35,305 bases of DNA, taken from Gnetum montanum. Lineage: Eukaryota > Streptophyta > Gnetopsida > Gnetales > Gnetaceae. Numbering within the stretch: position 1 is the stretch's first letter; every line of letters starts with the position of its first letter. The DNA lies in contig MNCI01034690.1 of NCBI GenBank assembly GCA_015680685.1, positions 328,108 to 363,412 on the forward strand, given 5' to 3'. Position numbers and translations under genes: made by a program. Below the pieces are notes generated by a model. The model was not told the origin of the DNA. It worked only from the letters and a program-made list of their open reading frames with translations, and made no database searches. Shown here in pieces: positions 10,720 to 21,500 of this stretch.

Positions 10720-11510
10720 CACGTTATCATTGGATCTTAAAGTTTTTATGGATTAGCGTAATACTATTATTGCTTAGAAATGGAAAGTGAATTTTGATCC
10801 ATATTCTTCTAATTATTCCAAAATACCTTGTTGGATTAAATTACAAAATCTTCCTCTTATTTTGCAAAGTGTTGAAAGTGAAATTATTGGCAACATTGTC
10901 ATAATTCTAAAGATAGAGTCAAAAACATTATTAAATGATGTGTAGTATACACATTATTTTATAAAGATTGATTTATGATAGAAGAAGAAAAAATTAAAAC
11001 TCAAGGTTGGTAATTAATGTTTTGCCTCAAAAAATTACATATTATAATTTGTTAGGATGTTGCAACTATTATCATTGTGGAGTCCATGTTATTGAAATCT
11101 ATCCTATTCTTAATAAAAAATAATTCATGAGGTAAAGAAACAACAATTTTTACAAAAGGCAAATAATAGTAGCTTTCAGTAGGCATAAATAAAATCTTCT
11201 TCAACAAGTTCTTAGCCTTTTACTAATCCTTTTAATTCTAAAGGTGTCAACAAACTCTTGATATCTAAAAAGAATTTCTCTTTAGTAAAAAAAAAAAAGA
11301 AGAAGAAGAATTTTGTAGCAGGGACTAGCAATGAAAATATTAATGTAGATGGATTTCACTTAGTGTGACATAAAAAGAAGAGGCTTGCAACTACTAATTT
11401 CAATTTAAAAACCGTAAAGGTATCTCATTCTATTTCTACTTCACCTACTATTCTAAACGTTTTTTCACTTATTAGTGACATGGATTGTGAGATAAATGTT
11501 GAGCTTGAAT
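10720..11510 (+). pseudogene. LINE ORF1 (RNA-binding protein) relic
   Basis: From about 10776 the frame reads VNFDPYSSNYSKIPCWIKL and then QNLPLILQSVE and IGNIV. This matches the DUF4283-type block (FDP...VPVWVRLPNLPLEYW...IG) of plant L1 ORF1 proteins. At about 11053 a CNYYHCGVH stretch looks like a damaged CCHC knuckle. A simple-sequence run of A followed by AGA repeats lies at 11287-11312. Several stops interrupt the frame. ORF1 proteins coat the LINE RNA. Confidence 0.6.
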
Positions 11511-13690
11511 AATTAAGGATGCCCCCCACATCTCAATGCAAGTTTTATCATGAAATATTCAAGGCCTTTCTGATAAGTCCTGAGCAAAGATTATTGGGAA
11601 GTAGCTATAGATTGACATTAAAATTTTAGCTCATGATATTAGTTTTGTTGGTAAATGCATTTTAAAAAATTGTATTGTTTTTTCTACTATCCATGAAGTA
11701 ATAAAAAGGGTGTTACTATTCTTGTTAATAAAAATTGGTGGTCTTTCATGTAATATATCTTCTCAAGAAAAAGTAGATTTGTGAAATTTCAAAGAAAAAT
11801 ATTTTCTTTTTGATATTAGCTCTTTATTCTCATCTCATTTGAATGAGAAGCATTATATTTGGTTTAACTATCAATAAAGAAATGATAGAACTTGTTATCG
11901 ACTTGATAGATTTTGCATCTCTTAGGTGTCCTTTTGAAAGTTTACAAGAAAAGTAGAAGTGCATATAGATGCTACTTTGTTAGATCATTTTCCTGTTAGC
12001 ATTTTTATCTTTGGCATTACTTCTTCATCCTTTTGAAAGCATGAGCTTTTTAGTATGAATGTTAATATGTTTAGAGGACCCAGTAGAAAAAAATATTTTG
12101 AAGTTTTTATGAAATGTAAAAAAAAAAAAAAGCCTACTAATGATATTACTTGACTAGTGACAACAAACTACTTATAGAGTCAGAAATTATGCTAGATGAT
12201 TTGGAAAGCAATTTGCTATGTGTAATCTTCAAGTTAAAGAAGAGCTTGTAGAGTTTGTAAAGTAAATGCAAATTCTTTTAGACCAAAATCCCTTCAATTT
12301 TAAACCTAAAAAATCCTTGGCTAAAGCTCATTATTCTAAACAGTGTTGGAATAATTTTGAAGTTAAATGTGTTCTTACTAAAAGTCACATGGGTTGGCTA
12401 AAAAATGAAGATGAACGTTGCAAGGAATTTTTTAGACTATTAACAGTTTTTTAGTGAACCATTTTTCTTCTATTTTTTCTTCTAAAGGTTTTAGTAAGGA
12501 ATTCTTCCAAGCCTCTAGTATGCATATTCTTCATCTTGTAACAAAAGTACATCAAAGTATTTTTGAAGTAAAAATTATAGTAGAAGAAATCAAAGTAGTG
12601 TCATTTAGTTTAGCATATGGTAAAACTTTAGATTTTGATGGTTTTTCTATTGAATTTTTTAAGAAGCATTAGGAAATCATTGAAGATAATCTCTTTCATG
12701 TTTTCTACAAAGCTATTAAAAATAGTTTCTCTTGGTAAAAATATTAATAAAGCTATGATTCAGCTTTTTCTTAAGAATGGAGATCTTCAAGATATTGGTA
12801 ATTGGAGGCTGATTACTATTTTTAACAATACTTATAAAATTTTAGCTAAATGCATGACTTGTCAAATTTAGAAGATTATTAAAGATATTAGTATTTCATA
12901 AAAGAAACAAACTTATGCAAGGAAAACCTAAGAATGATAATAGTTGGTCTTTTAATAACTTTCTTCTTTTTCCTCAAGCCATTTCTATTTCTAATTCTCC
13001 AATTCTTAAACAAAATTGAAAGACATGGTGCAAGTTAAATAAATATTGGAATTATAGTCATATTATATTTTTAGAAGATATGCTTTAAGCAAATTAGCCC
13101 ATGGTGGCTTCCTTTCAATGAAGGAGCTTGGGGTACTAATGCATCTAGATTATTTGCCACTTGGAGCAGATTTGGTATCACTGCAGGCCCTTGTCTACAT
13201 ATACATGATAGATGGATTACTTGGAATGAAGCTTATAGCCTCTATGGTTTGAATAAAAAGAGGAAAAAGAATTTTGAAAATTTAGTTTCTAATTTTGAGA
13301 ATTTATTTAAAGTTAACAATAATTTGTATTAGGCTTTTCTAGATATTTTTTGGAAGGATGGCAGATATGTTTTTCCTTTTAATTTGAAAGTTGTTTATGA
13401 GATTATTACAAAAAATGATTTTATTAATAACAAATTCAATAAAGCCTAGAAAATATATAATTATCATCACACTTTTGGATAGGGAAAATAAAAGATATTT
13501 GGAGAGCTCTTACATTTCTTAAGATTCATATTTTTTAATGATGTCTTATTTATTAAGGTCTTTCTATTGACACTCATCTTAAACATATGGGAAATGTTTC
13601 TTCTCAATGTCCTCTTTGTAGAAGTGAAGACTCATTCTCTCACGTTATTTTTAGTGTCCTATTGCTTAGCATGTTTGGAAATGAACATCT
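11511..13690 (+). pseudogene. LINE ORF2 endonuclease/RT/zf-RVT relic
   Basis: The endonuclease end is seen as NDRTCYRLDRFCIS at about 11881 and DATLLDHFPVSIF at about 11970, the latter carrying the SDHFPV motif with its catalytic His. The reverse transcriptase starts with LAYGKTLDFDGFSIEFFKKH at about 12610 (family form GKTPGPDGFPAEFYKKYW) and continues with LFLKNGDLQDIGNWRLIT and YKILAKCMT at about 12765-12860. The C-terminal zinc domain reads HMGNVSSQCPLCRSED at about 13584. Each block is separated by stops or shifts. ORF2 nicks the target and copies the RNA into it. Confidence 0.75.
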
Positions 13691-14297
13691 AGAATTTGCA
13701 ACAACTTTCAACCAAGCATCAACAAAGTCATTCTTGGTGATTAGCTTGCTTTGTCTACTTCATTGCTTTGCATTTGGAATTGTCTTTGATCCCTTGTTCT
13801 ATACTCTATTTGGAAGCTTCAATGTGCAATTATTTTCTAGTAACAAGAGCATAACTATAATATCTCTTTAGGTATTAAATACCAGATTTTCAAAGATGTC
13901 GCTTTTGAGTTACAAGTTCAAGCAAAAAAGCTTCTAGTGAAAACTAAACAATTAATTTGTTTTCTACAATATTAATTTCTGTTGAAGGCTTAACAATGGA
14001 AAACTAACTTTTATTGCTATTTGTTCTTTATCTCTAATTGATGTATTCTTTTTTCTTTAGAGAGAGTTTTCTCTCTCTTTACAAGAAACCCTTTAGTAAA
14101 AAGTGAAAACCCACGAGGATACTTCTAAATAAGGGCAACAGTTGATCCTTTTCCTATCTTAGAGGGGAGGTTTTTCAAGATTCGTTGTAAGGATAAAAAC
14201 CTAAAAAGGCATCCCCAAAACTGTTGGGTGTTTTCTTTAGACTCTTCTTTCAATGATTTGATGTACTTTGAAATATTTTAAAATATTATTATTCATT
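13691..14297 (+). other. Possible LINE 3' part, unresolved
   Basis: The stretch is AT-rich with many stops and no conserved block I can name. It follows the LINE zinc domain and may be its 3' end and untranslated region. No poly-A tail with a flanking duplication could be seen. Confidence 0.3.
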
Positions 14298-14438
14298 TTT
14301 TTGGGGTCCAACACCCCCTTAACTTTATCAATTTAATTTTGTAGAAGCTGGAATCTTTCCCATCAAGTGCCTATAGCATAGATTGAGTGGATTATATAGA
14401 GTTTTATTTGAGTACTTAGGGGTGTTGGAACCCAAAAT
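14298..14438. repeat. Inverted repeat upstream of the rsmI-like gene
   Basis: The arm TTTTGGGGTCCAACACCCC at about 14299-14317 is matched in inverse by GGGGTGTTGGAACCCAAAA at about 14419-14437, with one mismatch. About 100 AT-rich bases lie between them. It could be a small foldback or MITE-like relic. No target duplication was confirmed. Confidence 0.5.
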
Positions 14439-15359
14439 AATTGAAACATAGATACACCCCAAAATTTATAGAAGTTTCTAAGTTAATGCTACCTAACAAA
14501 ATTGAACTTATAATTTGGGGTTACCAAGTCAAGAGTTGTACCACTAGGTGAACACCTCATTGTTATTATTTGAGTACTTGATGTACCTAGACACACTTAC
14601 ATGACAAAAATAAAATCAAGATCTATTTTATTCATTGCAACACTTAGTGTTTTAATATTTTACTTTGTTGTTTACTTTATTTGTTATTTTACTTTTCATG
14701 CACTTAGTTGAATGTTTTACTTCATTACACTTAAAGTTTAGGTGAATACCAACTTTTAAGTATAGGCATATTAACATTTGATATTCTTAATAGTGAATAC
14801 TTGGAATATCTAATAATGGACAACGTTAACACATCATCCTTTTTTAGGATGCGCATGATAACTTAGAAATGAATCCTATACCCTTAAACTACATTATGTT
14901 TAACATTTTTAATACTTTTAATATTTTAGTAATAAACTTTAATTATATACCTCAATCGTACTTAACTATAAAAGTTTGCCCGCATAGAGATCAAGGGAAA
15001 GATCAACATCAGCAACTTAGGGCCGTTCATCCAGCTAGTCTCGTTGCACGGAATTCCACAGGTTGTGGTTTCACGTATCGTGCATTCTTGCATGAAAACC
15101 GATTCGTATACTTAACTTAGGGTTACCCCGCTTGGTTACTTCCAAAATGTTTTTGAGTTGAAATAGAATACCTTGACACTACCACTTTTAGTTGTGGATG
15201 CACTCTTATTTCGTTTCAATTCTGGTTGACATGAATGCAGGAGCGTAGCCTGAACGTTGCAGAGGCCTCACTCCATCCATGCGTTGTCTAGAAAGAATAA
15301 TTACGGGAGCATTAAGATGATTCTGTCTTGAAGCAGCCGCACTGCATGGTTATGTTGCT
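14439..15359 (+). other. Upstream region of the rsmI-like gene
   Basis: No protein-coding block is recognised. The sequence changes from AT-rich to mixed composition at about 14970, consistent with a promoter-proximal or 5' untranslated zone. A TATA-like ACTATAAAAG lies at about 14963, some 395 bases before the start codon. Whether it is the functional promoter cannot be told from sequence alone. Confidence 0.3.
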
Positions 15360-15593
15360 ATGGCGTTTTCCTGCTTCGTCATGTGGCGTAGCAGCAGCAG
15401 TAAATTGTTTCCATTGTCCTCCGCAAGCAGCTTCTTCTATTTAAGAAGCAAAGCTTCTACACTATTAACGACAACGAAACATTTCAAGAGGCAAACTGCT
15501 ATGAAAGCTATGAAATCCAGGGCTGTTCAGGTCACGGAAAGTAACGAAATCAATTCAGCTTTCAGTGGTGTGGAAATCAATTCAACCAACAAG
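15360..15593 (+). CDS. rsmI: rsmI-like exon 1 (transit peptide)
   Basis: The exon encodes 78 residues starting MAFSCFVMWRSSSSKLF. An in-frame TGA at 15318 precedes the Met and no other Met lies between, so 15360 is the first possible start; Met8 at 15381 is the alternative. Ser, Thr, Lys and Arg are frequent and acidic residues are rare in the first 50 positions, as in plastid or mitochondrial presequences. The donor AAG|GTCTGC ends the exon in phase 0. Confidence 0.75.
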
Positions 15594-18500
15594 GTCTGCG
15601 TCTTTAATTTTTGTTGTCCGCTGGCAGCTTAAATGCTGTAACGTTTCAACATGTTTCTGCTAAAAGAAAAAAAATAAATTTTGAGTGGTGTGACGGATGA
15701 ATTCACGTTTTAACCAATCACGTTTAAATTCGTTATATACAGTTTATCGGCTTTATTGTGTATACATGTATGTTGCATGTCTATAATGTCTGCAATTACG
15801 AACATTTGTTGGCGCACTAATGAAATTTAGGCGGTATGTAACTCTAGCCAATGGAACTGAAGTTCATTGACGAAGGTGCAACCTGTTTCAATGGTTAATA
15901 TGTATTTTGCCGTTGACAATTTTCCAACTTTTGACATTATGTACCGTTAAGCTTAACTCCTGTTCTTGACGTCTGTCATACTGCATACTTATATGACATG
16001 AGAATAGGTATCTTTCCCTATGTCCAGAAATATGAGATTCCTTGGTTTTAAATTAGTTTCTTGACAATAAAGATATTTTGGCATTTGCTTTTAGGATACC
16101 GGAAACCAATACTTTAACTAATAGTATATTAAGTTATGGAAACATCATGGAAACATCAAATACAGGATTCGCTCGGTTTAAATACTGTATAAGAATGACA
16201 CACAAACTCAGTTTTCTTCTGCATAACTATAATTCTGCAGAATATGTCATACTTTGTTCCATGACGTCATTTCCATTTTTTTTTAGCTTAAATGTTTTTT
16301 GTGTTGATTATGTTTGCTCGATTTTATGAAAATACTGCAAATATTAATACTGAAAACATGTGGTTGCAGGGTGTTTTAGACTGTGGCTTGTACTTAGTTG
16401 CGACTCCGATTGGCAATCTTGAAGATATAACCTTACGGTTTGACTTTATAGTGTTTCTAAGTACCTTGTCTGTTTTTAGTTAACTTGACAGCTTGAAAAT
16501 TATTATATCAGAAATTGTTTAATCATATCATTCTAAATCAGTTAATCTTGTTAAAAAAATTGTAAGATGACGTTATGTGTACGTTGGCAATATGGTTAGC
16601 CGAATAAATATAAATTTATGCTTCCAGTCTTCAGGGGGAAAAAAACTCGTTAGATATAAATCAGGTTTGCAAGTGTTTGTCTGGTATCAAGGTCAGCTAT
16701 TTAGGGTATGAGCAAGAAAAGTCAGTTTAGCTGAGTAGTGAATTGTTCTATGTTGATGACTTGGCCCTAAGCATTGAAATGAAATCTTTGTTAAGAAATA
16801 TGGGAAAAAATTATGTTAGATGTGGAAGGAACATTAACATTATATTTTCCATGTCAAACTTCATTTCATTATCATCATTATCCTAGCCTTGTCGCAACAA
16901 ATTGGAGTTTGCTAGTCAAATTCACATATCAAATAGTAGAAAAATGTGTTAATGACTTCCTAAGACCTGCACAGCCATCCTTCTGGCATTGTGGAAGCTT
17001 GGTGTTGTTCCTGCAACTATTGTTACAGGGCTTCTGAGGTCCATCATCAATTTCAAAATCATACACAAAAATCTCAGTTTTTTGTTGAACTGTGTAATAC
17101 TTATAGATTAAAGCTATGCAATTATACCTATGAGCATGCTGAATGTTTCTCTATTTGGGATCAACCTACAGTGAGGGTTAGGATTCAACTTGTCCATTGC
17201 ATTTGCATGACACTGATCAGTTGAGACTGAATTATTTTATTATCTCTATGTGGATATCACAAGACCCAAGGGATCTATTTGTTGGAGTTTTGTTCCATCC
17301 ATTTATTTGTACAAACTTTTTGCTTATGTAAATGTAATTCAATGCGGTAGAACTATGACATCTGAGATGCAAATGAAGGACAAATCCTGGGGGAGGGTTG
17401 GCTCGAAAGCAGCCTTTGAACCAGGTCTCCTCACCCCTCCATCTGGAGAAGAGCTAGGCATTGTTAAAGTCTTCTTTACCATGAAGTTGTGGCAGAAGCC
17501 CATCCCATCCCATCCTATCCCATCCCATCCCATCGCTGTCACCATATCCTAGAGCTCTGGGTTTTCCTTATGCTCTGAGTAATCTGGATCCACTATGCTT
17601 GAGTCTCCAACCTTCCTATGCAAAAGTAGTTGGTGATGCACCTCGCAGGGGCAGGGGATGGGTGGGGTGGGGGGAAGGTGGGTTTGTTGGGGGTGGGGAT
17701 GGAATCTAAAAGAAAAATCACTAGATTTCTAGATACAAATACATAGTTGGACAAACCTCCTGTTGAAATCTTTGTTCAACATAATTTGTTGCAGGGCATG
17801 CTACTCAATCAAATCATATGCCTTAGTAATGTCTAATTTAAGGAACATACCTAGGAAGAATGCCTGGTTAACCAAATGCATAAGCTCTTGTAGCAAGATG
17901 ATCTGATCCTGGATAAATCTTCTTTTAATAAATCCAGCTTGATGACCTCCAACAAGTAGCCACATTAGTAGCTCTAAATGACCCACCTTTACCTTGGTGA
18001 AAATTTTGAGTAAAGTATTACAAACCCTTAAAGGTTTTTAGTTTGACAACATAAGGGGATCCCTGATTTTGGGGATGAACACTATTCTAGAACAGTTGAG
18101 CTTCTTCCAGATTTGTCTATTTTGCAACATGCAATTTAACGCATCCACCACATTATTACCAAGTAAATTAAAAAAGTCTCCATGAACTCAATCGGCCATC
18201 CATCCAGGCTTGGGGTCTTGCCAATCTTCATACTGAAGATACTGTCAGTGACATCGAACCTAGAGATTGACACCAATAATCTCTGATTATCTTAGGCAGA
18301 CAACACCTGATGAACTTGGACAGAAAGTGGGGAGTAATCTCCCTTCGTCCATATTTTCTTCTAGTAAGTCTCTATAGCTTTTACAACTGATGACAACAGT
18401 TTACCTTCTTCTTCCTTGGGGATTCTCATACTTTTTAGTATTCAGCTACATTAAAAAATCTGCTGAATGTTGCCGAATCTGTTTCAAACATGAGATTTAC

Positions 18501-21500
18501 ATAATTGTTGAAGCTCAACATTTATCTACATATGTTCCTGATCACTTGTAGATTTGATGGATACCTTGGAAGCAAGCATGGATCTACTCAAGTTCCTTCT
18601 GCTCTGAATTCTGTATAAAGTTTGTGCAAAGCTATACCCACTTGGAATTTGGGGCACAGGTATTGAGCAAATCTAGAGATTTTAATCAGAGCAATTCTAG
18701 TCCAGTTGCAAAATGCTGGTCGCACAATACTTTGAATAGGTTTATCAAATTGTGCAAAATTTTCAGCTTTTCTTTCAAACTGAGACAATGGGAAATTTGG
18801 GTATTCTGTCTTGACACTTCCTGTTCTGAATAAAACACTTATAAAAATCCTGAAAATAATTGGAATTCTGGCCCATACCTTGATAAACAGGAAGGGAGAA
18901 AATGGTACAACCCCAGCTCTTCAATTTAAATGAATTTTATGAATGGCCTCATCCATTTTGTATGATGATGCAGAAAGAGGATTAAATACAATTTTATGAT
19001 GAAAATGATCAGCAACACGTACTTCTTTGTTTGTAATTTGAATCTGGTTCCCATAAAAGTAGAAACCTGTTGCAATCATGCAAACTTGTCTTTCTCTGAG
19101 TAACTCTTCCATGGTTAGAGCATTGCCCTTCACCATCCATTGCTAAAGGACTTAAAGAATTGTGGTAATACTTTCTTTCTTTTTTATTACAAAAAAGATA
19201 TTCTTTGCGTTTACTTGAGAGAATATCTGTATTTGTGCTCGTTCTGCACCATAATATAAGCAAAAATAATCAATGTTATGTTTTCCTTGAAGAGGAACCA
19301 ACCTCCATGCTCCTTAGCACCAGATTTTGAGATTCACATGTATACCATTTCACCATCAAGGCATCTTTTGGTCATGGAAAAGTTAAATGATTGGAAAAGG
19401 TAGTAAAGAAATTTTTTTTGCGGTAAAAAAGATTAGGTTATATTAAAAAAATATAGTACCAAACTAAGAAAAAACCTTAGAAGAACAGCTAGGACACATT
19501 CCCAGGATTGCTAGCAGGCACATCAGGAAGTCTAGGTTGCAAGGGGTCTGGAGAGATGCGGTGCTCTTGGTGGAGAGGTATTTTGTGCAATTAGGGTACC
19601 CCCACAAATTGGTGGGGGTACATTTCACTTTCCTCAAGCACCTTCGGTAGGGCTCACCAGTGAACTTGCCCTGATTTTTCTAGGATTCTCTACGTGGTGG
19701 GGAGGCATCTTGAAGTTATCCTTGCACTTTGGTGCAGGGGAGCACTAATTGTACACCAGGTGTCAACAATTGTGTACCAAAGAAGGCAGTGTCAAGGGAC
19801 TGCCAGGGAGCAGGTGCTAGAGTCGATGGGGCAACAGACTACGGTTGGCACTGATGCCTCAGAGGCCTCGACTGTGGATGAGAGTCAGGGATTTGGATCA
19901 TATTTCACTGAGCTCGTAGGGTGCAATAGTTCGGGGACAGACATGGGCAGGTAGTGCTGTTGTCCTGGGTAGTCTGGGGTGCAGGTGCTTGTACCCTGCT
20001 TTGGGGAATAGGGATTGCATATCTAGGATGAGGGTTATTGGGCAAGGTGATAGGACAATGTGGTGTTAGCACATGGGGAATTTTGGGATATGGTGTGGGG
20101 GACCATTGGTTACATAGATGGGGTGTGCCGACTTTGGTTGGTAATATTTTGTGTACATTTGTACATTATTTTTTTGGAATAAAATCACTTGATCATTTTC
20201 TAGAAAAAAAAGAGGGTAGTAGATTGCTAATAGAAAACATCATCAACATGATAATAGGAAAGGAAAATGATAGCTATACAAAACAAAATGATGTAAATTG
20301 ATGGGCCTACCCATCTTGTTTGTCCCCTAGATTTTCCAACATAAAAACATGACACACCCTTAAAATTGAGGAAACATAAACTAGTTTTTGTTAAGAAACT
20401 GACAAAACCTGCTACTAGAAATTAGGGAAAGGGCAACAAATCATATACATAAGAATCCATCAACTGAGAATGCAGAATATCTAGGATCATGTGGTCCTAT
20501 TCATCTTTAATATTCTGATGTGCTTTGTTGACTATTTTTAGCTCTTCTACATGTTGTTGACATTCATCACATAATAGATTACAACCCTTGTTATGATGTA
20601 GCTCAAAGGACTTTTTCTTGACAAAGGTGCTGATGTCGTGGGAGGCAGTCGTAATGTAGATATGGTTGATTACTCGATTTAGTCAACTTTTATAGTATCT
20701 TCCTATGCCCTCTTACTTCTTTCCCTCCAGATCCTTTGATTTGTTGTCTTAGTACAATGTATTTTGAAAATAGAGGGATCTAACTTTGTATTCCTACGAA
20801 TTGTTTTATTTACTCCCAAGAAAATGCATTATATAGCCAACGAAGGCTTAGCACTCAGCTACAAATTAGGAAACAAACCTAAAAATAGAAAATCACCTGA
20901 ACTAGGAAATTACAAACAGAAACAATCAAGAAACAAACCAACTAAAAATAAGAAGTTGACCAAAAACAAATCCCTAACATTCGGGATTTCTAACTTTCTA
21001 ACACTCCCCCTCAAGTTGGTGAATGAATATCAGTCATTTCCAACTTGTTTACATTTAGCTCAAATCCTGACTTAAGTATGCCTTGGTGAGTACATTTGAC
21101 ACTTGGAGCTTGGTTGGAATGTGGAGTAGGCTGGTAGTCTTGTTCTCAATTTCAGATTTGATGAAATTTCTATTGATTCGGACATGCTTTATTTGATCAT
21201 GCTGGATTGGGTTAGTAACTATGGTGATAGTAGACTTGCTGTCACTGTAGAGCTTCATAGGTGATTGGAGAGGTATATCCAGATCCTTTAGGAGTCTTTC
21301 TAACCAAATCAATTCACAAATCCCTTGAGCTATTGCTCTATATTCTGCTTCAGCATTGCTCCTTGCTACCATGGTTTGCTTTTTACTTCTCCATGTTACA
21401 AGGTTACCCCATAGTTTTGTACAATAACTTGTTGTAGACTTTGAGTCTCCTGTAGAACTTGCCCAATCTACATTTGCAAGCCCATCAATCTTTCTACTCT

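Larger units (their letters stand above)
10720..13690 (+). mobile_element. Decayed L1-type LINE
   Basis: In + order it shows an ORF1 with a DUF4283-like block and a zinc-knuckle relic, an endonuclease C-terminus, a reverse transcriptase N-terminal half and the zf-RVT zinc domain, which is the standard layout of a plant L1 LINE. The second half of the reverse transcriptase, including the YxDD box, is not found between about 12900 and 13050, so an internal deletion is likely. No poly-A tail or target duplication could be placed. The ends are approximate. Confidence 0.75.

Noticed and set aside
17250-17552. 100-codon + frame ending in Pro-Ser-His repeats
   Set aside because: Its end is merely the translated CCCAT microsatellite, and the rest has no recognisable homology.
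19694-19954. 86-codon + frame in the block between the T run and A run
   Set aside because: No conserved block and no relative recognised. It was kept only as part of a possible insertion.
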